Positions 1 through 12,439 of a stretch of DNA of 64,000 nucleotides are shown here, one piece after another. Under the pieces are notes generated by a model. The model was not told the DNA's origin, did no database searches, and was given only the letters and a program-made list of their open reading frames with translations. Origin of the DNA: Volvox africanus (lineage: Eukaryota > Chlorophyta > Chlorophyceae > Chlamydomonadales > Volvocaceae); the NCBI GenBank assembly GCA_030268105.1, contig BSDZ01000013.1:4284001-4348000 (forward strand). The letters are read 5' to 3'. Position 1 is the stretch's first letter. Every line of letters begins with the position of its first letter. A program made the position numbers and the translations under genes.

Positions 1-855
1 TTCCTTCATCATGCAATCAACATGTTCAACAGACAGTACAATACCCGCACGCAATGGCTGTGTGTGACACGGTGTGTCCTTGCCACTGCGTATCCCTGCG
101 CGTCGTCCTCGTCTCTGGACCAGACCTCTACAGCACCCCGTCGTCATCATTCTCATTGATAGATCCAAAGGACTTCGAAAGGTCCTCCACAATCCCAAGG
201 AATTTGGGGTGACGTATGACATGGCGCACGGTGCAGCAGTGGCAGCCGCAGGGCACAATCATTCTACTAATAGCACCAGCACGATATCGCAATAGTGTAG
301 CCTCCACAGTCGCAGATGTGCTTGCAACTATTTGGCTGACCACGACCAACCTCTCGCCACCGCCGGACACATGCGGCGAGCTTGGCAGAGGGGGAGAGGA
401 TTCAGCATACCGTCCCTTTTCCAGACTCCCTTTCCCTTACCCATGCACCAAACACACACGCGCGCTATAAGGCGTTGCCCTGCCCAAGGAGGTTGACAAA
501 AACAGCCAGGGTACGGAAGCAAGGCATGCAAATCAAACGCCTGATGCAGATCCACAGAAAATATACGCATCGCGGAATGACAAATTTGCGAAAATGATGA
601 CTCCATGTATAGCCAGTCATAGTAAGCGCAAAAGCCAGGTAGGATACAGACGAGCGCAGGCCGTGTATCCCGACTTGGGAAATGGTCGAAGAACAGAAGA
701 CGACGCCCTCAAGCGAAAATACAAACACATGACCACCTAAAACACTGTTCACAAATGCCTTGACTTTGATTTGTCATGTACCAGTCGGCAAGACCTAACC
801 CACGGATCAACCCCTAGGCACACATGCTCGGGTACACAGTGCATTGTACATTACA
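1..855. other. Left-edge region without a convincing gene
   Basis: No open frame here shows family motifs or splice-consistent coding structure. The right part should contain the 3' UTR of the minus-strand CLPF-like gene whose stop codon is at 856-858. A TGTAA-like motif (minus strand, 851-855) directly follows that stop, so it is probably too close to be its poly(A) signal. The remainder is mixed-composition DNA in which I see nothing specific. Confidence 0.4.
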
Positions 856-3800
856 CTACTGCCCCGGCTGCTGTGGCGCCATGCTGCCGTCTTCCCCGGG
901 ACGGTAGACGTCCCTGCGCTGCACGTTGTACTTGTCTCGCAGCTGCCGGCACGGCAGGTAGTTGCCGCGGCCGTCCATGCCCAGGAACAGGATGTAAAGG
1001 TACGGGTGCTGCAACGGGTCATTGCCATACACCTCTACCCAGCTCTTGGCGCCTTCTGACTCCATCTCGGGCGAAAGCAGCAGTTCTGTGGCCGCACACA
1101 TAAACACATGACGGCGCGGACTTCCTGACATCGCATATCAGACTGGCCCCCGTCATGTCCATGTAGCGAACACCCCCTCCAATGCCCTTGTGGGATCTTA
1201 GGGCTCCTTGTTCCGGCCGGGACCCGGGTTGTGAACGCAACGGGTATTGGGTTGTGGAGGGTAGTGCAAGTAAGACAAAGGCTGCTGCTCGGAAAACTCG
1301 TTGCATGCAAGCATACGGTGTCTGGGGAATTCACGGCCATGCCTCGGGGTCATAGACGGGAAAGATCAGTGGCGAATATCTAGGTCCCTTGGGGCGACAG
1401 AGTGTGTGGGGGACAGGCAGAGGGGCAGGCGAGGCGGAGGTTAAGGCAGAGGGAAAGAGGGAGGGACAGGCAGAGGGGCAGGCGGGCAGGAGGGACGCGT
1501 CAAACCGGGTTTGACACGCGGAGGACGTAACCACATCGAAATGTCCGTGATAAACGCCGCCAAGTACCGTACCTTCCGGTGCGTACGCTACCGGCGGCAG
1601 ATGCGCGTCGTACTCCCAGTCGCGTGCGTCCACCAGCAGCTGCGCAACCATAGGGGAATTGATGCGAAAAAAATACTATATGATACTCTAGGAACGCAGG
1701 TCGGAGGGGTGTGGTAATCCTGGAGTTGTGTCGGTGGTGGACACGGTGAAGTTCCTCCCGTATCAAGGGATGATCTCAACCAAGGGCACTCGGTCCGCAT
1801 CAAACGTAACACAAAGGTTCCCTTCCGATACCTGTCAAGACCCCCAAGGATAACTTCTGTACGTAATTGAAGTTAAATTAAATAACATACCAAAATTCCC
1901 TTTTTAATGTAAGTAGCAATTAAAATTGAATCTAAACACCATGAAAAACAATCCTCGGGTTACCTGGGAGCTGCCGCGGCTGCTCCCAGATATCAACTTC
2001 ATAACAGAGTACTTACAGGAAACGTAGTCGAGCAGCGTCTCCGAAGGTTCCTGCGGCCTGACCCATGGAACTGTTCCTTTTCCACTCGCTTAACCCTCAC
2101 CTTTCCCCAGCTAGGCATGGCGCTAAGCCCGTCTTCCTGCTCCTCCCGTCCGCCCCGTTTCTTAATCCCTTCCCCTCGCCCTCACGAGTTCCTGAGTCCC
2201 AGTCGAGTCGCGCCGCACCCCGCCCCGCGAGCTTCGCCAATACCCACGTGGTAGAAGACTTGCCGCGTCCCTCCCTTGAGCTCCTTTACCTTGGCCTGCG
2301 CAATCCAATCCTCGCTCTCGCAGCACTGACTGTCCCATCCCACCACCACACCTCGGTACCCCAACAGCCGGTGCATTACCCGCTGGCCCAGACGTAGCTG
2401 CGGACCCGCTGTTCTCGAAAAGGAGAACATGCGGGCAGGAAGGGGAGAAAACACAGGACGGAGGGACAGCAGGACACTTAATAAGTAGTAGTTCGTGACC
2501 GGCCTGCAACGGTAGCTATAGCGGTAGCTGGTCTGTACGCGCAGGTCTATCAATGCGATCTATTAATGCGCATTTAGGAGAATCGAAAAGGTGCAAATGT
2601 GCAATATAGCTACGCAGGAGCGTATGGGAAGGGCTGAGGCTGGAGCCATGCTGGCGGCCAGAAGATGGGGGCTGACAAGCCTGGTTACGGATGAAAGTAT
2701 TAACCTTACGGACAACCGGATTTTAGGGAAACAGGCCGATGGTGGATGACCGGCCGTGCTCAACAAGAACTGGAGAACCAATACGCGGGTGCTTTTATCG
2801 GCCGGGGGTCATCACCTGACACATGTCAACTACCACCTACAGCCGCGTGTCATGCGTCTGTGCGCTTTCGAGCCCCTAACGAGCTGGTGACCGGAGCGAG
2901 TGGGAGTACGCACCCGAACGCTTTGTCATCCCGGAAAGTAAATTCCCCGGCAACACCGTAACAAATCAGCACAGGTGTGAGCCCCCAAGAAGCTCTAATC
3001 AGGTCGGAAGCACCGCATGCACATTTCTGTCCTTCTCGCATGAGAGTGTCACACAGGAGGAGGTGGAGGAGGAGGGGGGGACGAGGTGGAGGAGGAGGCG
3101 GCGCGTATATGTGTGCCATGACTCTTAAAACACTTGACATGCATGATGCAGTGGCCGTGGCCCCCGGTTAAATCGCGTCCCCTGCCCGAATGCATTTGCC
3201 CCCACGCCCCCGCCCCCGCCCCATCCTCACCATCATCAAACCCACAAACCCCCACTACACGCACACACCACCTTTTCACAGCATAAAGCGTATTCGCCAT
3301 CCCCCCAAACACACACATCTCCATCCTCATCATCCTCTTGATCCTCACCACCCGAACCCCACCCCAACCTTCTACCAGCAGCGGGGACATGGCACGCAAG
3401 ACACGCAAGGTCAGACAAACTAGACAGGCCGTCCCAGCCGACTGGCCGCTGTGGCCTGACCTCCATAATGCTGTCCAGTCCCCACCTGCGGAGGTCGAGC
3501 CGGTGTCCCACTCGGCTGCGAGCGCCGCCGCTTTCTTGACATGTGTCTCGAGCTCTCGGAGGAGGTCGCGGTACTTGGCCGCATCCCCGTAGCTGAGGCC
3601 GATATGCAGGCCCCGCCGTTCATCATAGCCAGGACATGTACGGAAGCAAAAGGGTGGAATCAAAGGTTCTGAAGGTTTTTAAATAGGTTTTGTTAACAGT
3701 GCTTCATGCCTTAGCGGACGTGATTAGCGGACGTTCAAGGAGCACTGGGTGCTGCTTTCATCACGGACAGGCAGACAGGCTATGAGGTCAGGGACGTCAC

Positions 3801-5945
3801 AACGGGACAAATGCCATGACTCATGAGGGGACACGTGAACGGCATTCGTCAGTCGGTCGTGGCAGGTGGTGGTCACGTCTGTGTTCGGATCCCAACGGCC
3901 CCCTTATGCGCGTGGGGACGTCACAACGTAACAGCGTAAACAGGCTTTAGGCCATGCGCTATTTTCCAGAGGTCGCTGAGCCGCCGCCGTGATTCCCAGA
4001 CGCTAGGTCCCCATCACTTCATTTGAAGACCAGGTGTGTTCGTCGCAGCTTATTTAGAAATGATGGGATACAAAACGGCACGCGTGATATAGCTGCCTGG
4101 TATTTATTAGTCGCTTAGCTGAAGGCCGCCTGGTAGCAGGGTGGCATGGTGGCTGGCTTGCCTGGTATGTTGGTGATCGGCCCACTGACATACTACAAGT
4201 TAATAATGGTATCAACTCAGGCCAGCTCATGAGGTATCACGCCTCAGGATGCATGCCTGTGTCTGTGGGCCATTAACACCCCATTGCGATCCACCTCCTC
4301 TGGACAAGTGGATGTGCCTTGGGGCCAGCCCCACAGCAGCCTCGCAACTCCCAACTCCCCAAAAAGCCCGTCAAGGCCTGGCGGTCCGTCCCAGCCTTTG
4401 CCCATCAATCATCTAACAGGTGACGTACAGCGCTGTGGCAAATGGGGCCGCATCAACTGCGGAGTCCTGTTGCCAGCCATGGGTTCGTTGTGTTTCCGAC
4501 CATCCTCTCGCAGTCCCATCTAGTGCGTGCCTCTTGTAAGGTGCTCGAGACCATCAATGCCCCCTTGGACGGAGCTAGACGTCGCCTCCCCCATCGCGGT
4601 TAGCCATGCTTTACAGCAGCGCCACTACAGCGGTACCATGTCTCGTTTATTCGTCTTCTCCCTCTTCCCTTCCTCCCCTTCGCCCCGCGCTTTCACTCAC
4701 TTCTCCGCCTCCACCGCCCGCTGCATCTCGCTGCGTAGCCTTAGCCCCTCCGTTGCAAAGTCCGTTGCACCCAACTGAGTGCTGGCGGTCGGGACTCCCG
4801 TGTTGCGGGCCTTACGCTCGCGCATTTGCTGCACTGCCTCATCAACCTGCGGGTGGCGAAGGGGATGAAGGGGATGGATGGATGGAAGCATTGCGGACTG
4901 TTTGGCGGGTGCTGGTAGGAAATGATACTAAGCGGAGCAGACGCGAACAGATCACTGGTTGCTTGACAGATTCAATCAATGAAGATTGGAAGTTCCTGGC
5001 GGCCACAAAGAGGCTTTCGGATTGCCAAAGCCAGTACGATAACGCCGATGCCCCGATGTAGGCAGATGCTGCTGACCCACCCGCTGGCGTTTCTTGCGGA
5101 CTTCCTGCGCTGCTTCGTACGCCTCATAGTTCAGGCAGCGTTGAAGTTGCGTGTCGAGGTCAAGCTGGGGTGGGACAAAGGATGGTTGAGGATAGGGTAG
5201 GTTGAGGCGGAGGGCGGGGTTGCAGCAGATGAAACGCAAGGGCTAGAAAATAGTTTATACGAGACACAAACAAAAGTATGAGGTGTTGATGGTGGGCGAG
5301 GGGCCCAGATTGGGTTTTGCGCAACTACAAGCCAGGAGAAGAGCATGGGGGCATAGTGTGTGCTTGGTGCAGAGCGTCCTGGGAGGTCTGCCACTCACTG
5401 GCAGACCTGCCAGGACCTGCCAGGCATCACTTGGGTTAATTAATAACTCAAATGTTCGAATGATGTTTCAATACCCTTCCGCAAACGCGCTAAGGTGGGT
5501 TTCGTTCTTAGGTCCAGTGAACGACCTTCCGTACAGCTAATGGGCCACGCGTATGGCCCGTTTCGTCGTGGAACTTACAATGCAAGCCGCTAGAACCCCA
5601 TGAGCTGTAAGGGACAACAGGACGGGTTACCTGGAAGATGAAGTAAACGACCTCCTCATTCACCAGCATGCTGCGTTCACGTTCGCCTGCAGGTCGAGCA
5701 ACGCCATCTTTTGAGGCCCCGCTCTTGGCGCCGTCAGTCCAATCCCCGCTGAATGCTTGACGTAGGGTAATGGATTGACGTGTGCGCGGCTTCATGACGG
5801 ACCGGAGAATCCGTGTGGTGGTTAAGGTGGGAGCTGTCGTGGCACGCCAAAAGTTACAGATCGACTTGGTCGTATGTGAAGCCTGTCTGCTTAGAAACGG
5901 AGGTGCCGGCGCCCAGGCATGGCACCAGGCACATCGTTGCTGCAT
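856..5945 (-). CDS. UVR-motif and YccV-domain protein, CLPF-like plastid Clp adaptor
   Basis: Seven minus-strand exons join in phase: 5945-5631, 5164-5081, 4846-4701, 3592-3486, 2408-2248, 1639-1573 and 1085-856, giving 369 aa. Residues 1-105 are rich in Ser, Thr and Arg with few acids, like a chloroplast transit peptide. Residues about 106-200 hold UVR-type helical segments (LDTQLQRCLNYEAYEAAQEV; later YGDAAKYRDLLRELE). Residues about 222-360 form a YccV/HspQ-like domain: GQRVMHRLLGYRGVVVGWD, then FYH, LVDARDWEY, HPYLYILFLGMDGRGNYLP. This domain order and length match Arabidopsis CLPF, an adaptor that works with ClpS1 to deliver substrates to the stromal Clp protease; that role is inferred by homology. 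Exons 2 and 5 share a GTGGGT donor. Start: ATG at 5945 opens the frame. The least certain points are the first exon and the exact donor at 3486. Confidence 0.85.
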
Positions 5946-6286
5946 GATGGTGGCTGTCAGTGCATAAAGTGCAGGAGCAGCTGGATATGTAGGTGGTTCT
6001 AACTTGGATAGCTACCAATCAGTATGAGGTGATAAACACACGAAGACAACGATTATAACAGTACGAAAGGCCGTATTCTGGTACTGGTTAAGAAAGCCCT
6101 TAAGGACAAAACGAGATAAGGAGATAATACGTAAAATTCTAAGGACTTTCACATGAAAATGGAATTCATCAGTAATTTGTCCGCGATCATATAACAGTTG
6201 ACTATGACAATGTTTTGAACCAGTTCACCGGAAACATTTCAAGCTGTTACGCATCCAAGCATCGGGTTTCAGCCTGAGCGCCCCTG
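5946..6286. promoter_or_regulatory. Shared divergent promoter region, 341 bp
   Basis: This segment separates the ATG of the minus-strand CLPF-like gene from the ATG of the plus-strand glycosyltransferase gene. Both promoters and 5' UTRs must fit here unless an upstream non-coding exon exists. It is AT-richer than the flanking exons. No TATA box or operator could be assigned with confidence. Confidence 0.45.
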
Positions 6287-9200
6287 ATGGGACCCTTTAT
6301 TCGTTTACCACAGCGGTTTCTCCTTGAACTGGTTCTGGCCATAGCTACAGCGTGCGTCTCTGTTTTGGGCGGGCCAGATCATGCTGCTTTGAGTTCTTGT
6401 CATGATCTAAATAAGGGACTTCAACCGGAGCAGCGTCATGCGGTGCGGGACGTGATTCAGGACTTGCAAGCCATCGAATCGTACCTTGGCCATCTGCGAC
6501 TTGGCCGACCCCTGCCGCTATCGTCAGTTCCAGCGGCAGTACCTAGCGTGGCGGTGCTGGAAGAATGGAAGGTTCAGAACACCACGAAGCTACAGAACTT
6601 ATTGGACAGCGGGGGCGTGTCGGGTCGGCTGGGCATCAGGTGCGATACGGTACAGTACAGAATTCCTACGCTTACACTCAAGCACCCTGGAAGACCCTCT
6701 GGAGCCGTGCACCGGAGGGCCTGTGTAGGTGGCATGTGCCAATACGTTCCGCCTGTACTGCTACGTATTATCAACGCATGCATTTCGCATCTGGCCCCAG
6801 CATTAAGTTCCACGTAAGCTTCAAGGGCGTCATACGTCTGCGTTGGCAGCACCTGAATCATGGCCTGAGCGGGTCCTGCACCCTATCTACCACGGCCTTG
6901 TCACACAGAAGGCCATTCAACAAATCAGTCCCGTTCCTACCAGCTTTGCCGACATGTACCCTGGCACAGGGTGCCTGGATTCCTGGACTCCTAGCCCGTC
7001 GGTAACTGCAGTTGTCATAAAGGCGCTTTATTCTTCTCATAGTGCGCCTTATGCATCGTCCTACACCCTAATCTTCCCCTTCGCCAATATCTTTTTGCGT
7101 TTGGTTTTAAGTTCAATTGTGTTCACATTCCTATTCCCACCCGCTTGTCCTGCAGCGCCGAGGCAGCCCATGTGCTGGCTATTATCTGTATGTCCTCTCG
7201 TCTCCGACCCGACGGCTACACGGGCCGGCCTGTGGTCTCCATTATGCTGAATTACTTCAAGCGGCCTCAGGTCGTCAGCCGCTTGGCGGCCAATATGCGC
7301 GCCTCCTGTGCATCTGTGTCCGTGCCCTGCGAGCTGGTGGTCAACGTGGACAACCCGGAGGAGGCTGGCGCGTGGGCGAATGAGGCGGGTTTCGTGGTGC
7401 CCGTCTTTTCTGCCAACCTGCACGAGTCGCGAGGCTATAACCGGGCGGCTAGGCTGGCCAGGGGAAAGTACCTGGTGGTGTGGCAGGTGAGGGTGGTTGT
7501 GCTTGCCACGGCAGCGAAGGCCAAAAGTGAAGATTGGCAGGGTAGGAGGAAAGGCTGACGGGAGGCAGCGGAAGGATGGGGTGTCATGCATAACCGGTGT
7601 GATGCACACGGCGTTGCGATAATCGGGGTGGATTTCCTTGCTGTGGCAAAGGCCACCAGTCGATGGTTTTCTCACCAACCCACCGCATTGGCCGCTAGCT
7701 TATGTGTTGGGTCTACCGACGGACATCTGTGTGAGGAGCCCCTCATTTTAACACTCGTATCCTCTTGGTCTGTGTCCATTATCGTCTTCTTTACTCGTCC
7801 TGTATGGCTTTAGCGCTCCGCCCTAATGACCACGTCCTCACCTTGTCCTCCCTTCCCAGGGTGCGGTCATTAGTTTCCTTGCATGCACAAGCTTTTATTC
7901 GCCACTCCCCGCCCTCTCGCAGGATGACCAGGTTCCTCCCGCTAATGGGCAGTGGCTAGTAGATATGATCAAAATCTTTGACTCCCATCCACAGCTAGGT
8001 ATCCTGGGCATGAACTGCTACCGGCTCTGCAAGCACCATGAGCCAACAAACCGGTGGGGCTGGAGCCATTGGGCCCCGGACTCGGCGACCGGGGTAAAGT
8101 GGACGTATGCCCAGGTGTGAAGGCTCACGGAGCATTAACTTCGACTGGACCCGGTGGACCCGGATGCGTGTGGACCTCGGGATGATGGGTCGCAGTCGCG
8201 GAAGGGAGGGGAGAGGAGGGGACATGCAGCGGACATTTGCAAGGCGGCGTGATGCGGTTAGTTGCCTCTGTACAGGGCGATGAGGATGTAGCAGGCATGG
8301 TTGGATGCTTCGGACATTTGTCGGGGGTTGGGGTAGCGCGGTAGGGGACCTGGGAGACTTCAGGGTTGATTGCAGCTGCTTCAGCACGGGCGTTCGTGCG
8401 GCCTCCACCCCGCGCCCATAACTCTCAGCACTCAAAACTAGGAACACTCGCTTCCATGGTTTTGGTTGCCCGGTGTTGGAGCTGGTCACTCCCACCCCCC
8501 ATCTCCCGGCCACACCTAACGGGCCCTTCCCCAACCGCAGACCGTAGACTTCGCTCCCATGGCTATCCGCGCCTCCATTTATGATGCCGTGGGTGGCTTG
8601 GATGAGGGCACGTCTCGCCCTGGGGATTGCGGCATTTGGGGCGACTGGGAGCTCAGCACTCGTGTGTGGATGGATGGTTGGCAGGTACGCCGAGAGTAGT
8701 GAGGGCCCCGCCCCTATAGCTATGATAGACCTATGATGTACCCTGAGCACCCGTGTCCCGTATCACACTGAAGCCGTTGCAAGTGAGGGCTGTCAAGCCA
8801 TTCTCTCGCGCGTGCATGATTGGATCTTCTTCACTTTTACGTTCGGTTTCTACCGTCCCTTCCACTGTAGGTTGGCTACATGTTCTTGGAAGGCCGCACC
8901 GGTGATGGCCAGCCGGGCACTACCCACAAGGGCGCTAATGGTGAAAAATGCTGGGGCCGGCAGCAGCACGTAGCCATGAACGTGTACGCCAGGAGGTGAG
9001 AGGCGGGTGGGGATTGCGGTTGCGGAGGTGATAGGGGCGATCGTTTTCAGGAAGTGATCTGTAATTGGTGGCGCGGCGGCGTGTTGTAACGGCGGATCGT
9101 AATGGTACAATCCAAAGCGTGACTCGTGGGTTTCCTGTCGCTCACTAGGGCGCTAGCAGTTAGGCACTGCGATACGACACCGTTTTCCTATGCCTACATG

Positions 9201-9762
9201 TGGTTCTCGTTTCCTTCCTCTCGCTGCGTGAAGGTACGGCGCCAGGTTTTTGCAAGACCCCATGTGTGAGCGGGTGTGGCTTCTCAACACACTCACGTTC
9301 AAGGTGGCTTTGAACGGCAAATGCCCATACGGCTCAGAGGAGACCCGCTGGGGTAATTGCACGCAGCCGCCGCCAGAGGTTGCTGCTGCAGCGACGGCGG
9401 AGTTTGCCAATCTTGCTTCAGCTGCAGCGGCGCGGAGCCGTATCGGCGTCCGCAGTGGCGGCAGTGATCACAGTACGGCCGAATCAAAGCGTCTGGCGGC
9501 GGCAGCGATTGCGGCCACTATGGGGAGCCAGTGGATAGCAGCCTTGGGGGCCAGTGTGGGGAAGTTGCTGCCGCCGCCGCCACCGGTTGGGACGAGTACA
9601 GGGGAAACGGACGGGGCGGGATCGCAAGCCGCTGGAGATCAGGTGGTGCCTAAGGCCGACGGATTACTCGGTATCATGGATATCGACCCGATGCTGGTTC
9701 GCACCGCTGGATCCTCCGGATCCTCTGGTGGCGGAAGGCGGTCTATTCGGCACCGGTTATGA
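6287..9762 (+). CDS. GT-A (GT2-like) glycosyltransferase, secretory pathway
   Basis: Six exons join in phase: 6287-6639, 7156-7486, 7923-8114, 8541-8684, 8871-8995 and 9234-9762, giving 557 aa. The N-terminus has a hydrophobic stretch (LLELVLAIATACVSVLGG), so the protein should enter the ER/Golgi as a signal-peptide or signal-anchor protein. Residues about 150-230 read VVSIMLNYFKRP, then YNRAARLARGKYLVVWQDDQ, with the DDQ split by an intron at the DD. This is the nucleotide-sugar binding region of GT-A folds, carrying DDQ where many enzymes have DxD. GLDEG and WGDWELSTRVWMDGW (residues about 310-340) correspond to the acceptor/catalytic region of GT2-like enzymes. The last about 130 residues are Ala/Gly/Ser-rich low complexity. 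Donor sugar and acceptor cannot be read from the sequence. An alternative donor at the end of exon 1 is possible, but the chosen one keeps phase with the strong acceptor at 7155. Confidence 0.8.
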
Positions 9763-10505
9763 TGAATGCACGGGGTGGAGTCCGTAGACGATTCAAAATC
9801 GGGCAGGTATTCGGCATGACTTGAGCGCGCGCGGGGTAGTGAATTATTGATTAAACGTTGTATGGGACTCGACTGGCAGGAGGTCGGAGTACATTCCTAT
9901 GAATAGGCCCAACCAGGTGCGTGAGGAATGGAGCATTTTGGTGGCGCGTGGAACTGTACGTATTCCGACCCCTTAGTGACTTGTATAATATAGGTGATCC
10001 AGGATACACGCCGGGGGTTCGGTGCTTTTTTTGCAACCATGGCTGTACGCATGGCTGAGTCCCACAGTGGCGCCATGTGCTGGTGACGATGTTCAGTAAT
10101 CAGTGTGAGCTCACGAGACCCCTGTCGGTATTTCTTCGTGATGACGGGGAGGTAGGGACGGGATAAAGAACCAACTCCAGAATAAATAGTGGGAGGGCGC
10201 CGGGATCGTGTATGACTTCTTGCAAGATGGACCCTGCACTGGTACGCAGCTTGCGCGGCGCATGGTGGGGCGCGATATAGACAGGTAGGTTTGAAACATC
10301 CGACGATGCTTGCGAATACAGTTCTAGATAACACGCAGAGGCACCACTCAATGATGTCTGCAACGGGTGTGAAGGCTGTTTGTGAGGGCAGTCTCATAGC
10401 TAGGGTTAGCAGCCTCCTTGCAGCTGCTTTCCTTCCTGGGGCCCCTGATCCGGTCCGTACCCCGTATTCCTTTTCCATCAGTACCCTAGGGAGACTGCCT
10501 CAGTA

Positions 10506-10625
10506 GGCTGCAAGCAGATGTCTACTACGTGCATATGCCTTATCTTTCCTGCCTGACCGACCTCTCCAGCTCTGCCTGGGCCTGTCCCAGTCGTTGGAGT
10601 AGCCCTGAGGAGCTAGCAACGAGCC
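10506..10625 (+). repeat. Inverted repeat, left copy
   Basis: This stretch matches, on the opposite strand and at roughly 90% by eye, the segment at about 11290-11420. Both copies keep the same open frame (LQADVYYxHMPYLSCLT followed by LSSSAWACP), read on plus here and on minus in the partner. Sequences outside the arms do not match. It could be a dispersed repeat present twice, or the termini of a small foldback element with about 660 bp between arms. Confidence 0.6.
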
Positions 10626-11289
10626 CACCATGCAGCTTTCCACCATAGAAGATTGCGCTGGACTCTTCTTTCATTAGACAGCGGTATCCTATAGGCCTTC
10701 TTGTCCACAAAGGAGATAGGACATCGCTGGCCAGCAGAGCAGACAAGCAGCGGTCCGGGAGTTGGGGCTTTGGGGCCAGACCTGGAGGTGTATGTCGTGT
10801 GTTTTGTGTGTCGGGTAACCCAGGTCCAGTTAAGGTCACATGAGCAGGTGGATATGCGTAGGCGTATGGTACGGGGCCCCATTAATGAACTGTAATATCT
10901 CTTCCACGGCTCTTTAGATTTCTAGTAAATCTAGTACCTCTGGTATGCGCCGCACGTTTCAGGACTGGGACTTAAGCCGCAACCCTACCAAGCTTTGCGC
11001 CGGTGTCAAAAGAGCAAGCGGGAAACAGACAGACGTCACAGATGGGTCAGATGGGCGGACACAACATTAGAATATGAGAGGGTACCTCGTGGAGCCTGGG
11101 GAAGGTCCCGCATCTCCACGCGAGGTCAAAATGGATACCCATGTGTGATCCCACTTGTGATCCAGCAACAGGATAGGACAAGGTGGGAGGGCAGGAGCAG
11201 GAAATGCAGAAGGCATTGCTTAAATTGCCTTGATGCACTTCACGCAGGGAACGATTGGTATACCAGGTAGGGCCGTTTAGGGCGCTGTC

Positions 11290-11420
11290 AATGCTGGGCT
11301 CCTTGCTAGCTCCCCAGGACTACTCCAAAAACAGGGACAGGCCCAGGCAGAGCTGGAGAGGTTGGTCAGGCAGGAAAGATAAGGCATATGCATGTAGTAG
11401 ACATCTGCTTGCAGCCTACG
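11290..11420 (-). repeat. Inverted repeat, right copy
   Basis: Reverse-complement partner of 10506-10625. The shared peptide frame (YYMHMPYLSCLTNLSSSAWA) differs from the left copy by a few substitutions and stays open. I do not recognise the peptide. Confidence 0.6.
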
Positions 11421-12116
11421 TGATGTGGAATAAACCTTCCCAAATTTTGCAATAACTTGGTAAGCTACGGGTCGCGGCAACCGTCCCCAAGACGCTCTGT
11501 AGAATCGTTCCTGGCATCTACCTGGGACTCTAAGAGCCATTCTATGTTAGGCATCTGCACAATCTGGACGCCTCTTGCTTTGTCGCGCAAGACGGGTGCG
11601 CTGTACTATTGTACTTCAGTTATTTGGGGCCAGCTCCGGCTGCAAATCTACGTCTTACTCATGGAGTGGACTCATATACCACTCACTGAGTGAATCCTGG
11701 ACAACCTATAAAAAAAGTATGCGTACGGCATGTCTTCACATTTTTTGGATCATAAGGTTTCGTTTTTGTAATGCGTCCCTCGCTCCATGAGCTTGCGCAC
11801 GACACTAAAATCACGAATGACAACCTCGCGACGCAAGGCATATTTGCGCCAGCAAAGTTACATTATGGACAAAACAAACGTATCGAGGCAGAAGCGACCG
11901 CCGCTAAAGTGGTTGCGAACGCACGCAACAGATGGAAAACAAACAAATTCATTCCACTCCTCGTCACTGGAAACCGACTTCTCTGACATTCATACGGAAT
12001 TGTCTGAAAGGTTGATGTTTGAGATGGGTTTAAATGCAACTGCGAGCTAATGGTGTTGGGAGGTACACAGTCATCCGTCGCATCATCCTGAGGATGGGAA
12101 ACTCGGGAGGCTCGGT

Positions 12117-12184
12117 ATTGCTTACTCATATGCCTTTTTATGTATATTTACTCATATGCTTTTTGATGCATATGAGTAAGCAAT
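12117..12184. repeat. Hairpin with 17-bp arms
   Basis: The arm at 12117-12133 (ATTGCTTACTCATATGC) is repeated in reverse complement at 12168-12184. The loop holds a further copy of the CTCATATGC core, so alternative stems are possible. It is AT-rich and not next to a gene end I can define. Confidence 0.75.
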
Positions 12185-12239
12185 CCCCGTCTGTTGCGCA
12201 AGCAGCCAAGGCTTGATTGGATAGTACCATCAGACTAAC

Positions 12240-12420
12240 GAGCATTCGTCTATCCGTCCATCCATCCGCCCATTCATCCATCCGTCATCCCGTCCATCCA
12301 ACCGTCCAACCGTCCATACATCCACCCGTCATACTGGCTATCCGCCTATCTGTCTATCCAGTCATCCGTTCATTCGTCTATCCGTCCATCCATCCGTCCA
12401 TCCATCCGTCCATCCGTTGG
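12240..12420. repeat. Tetranucleotide satellite (TCCA/TCCG type)
   Basis: A degenerate run of CATC, CGTC and CATT units gives a Pro/Ser/Ile/His-rich open frame of no apparent meaning. Its right end grades into GCCAGCCAGCCA-type units. Confidence 0.85.
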
Positions 12421-12439
12421 CCAGCAAGTCAGCCAGCCA

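Noticed and set aside
6843..7000. Possible extra glycosyltransferase exon
   Set aside because: Its phases do not fit either neighbour, whereas the 6639 donor and 7155 acceptor fit directly.
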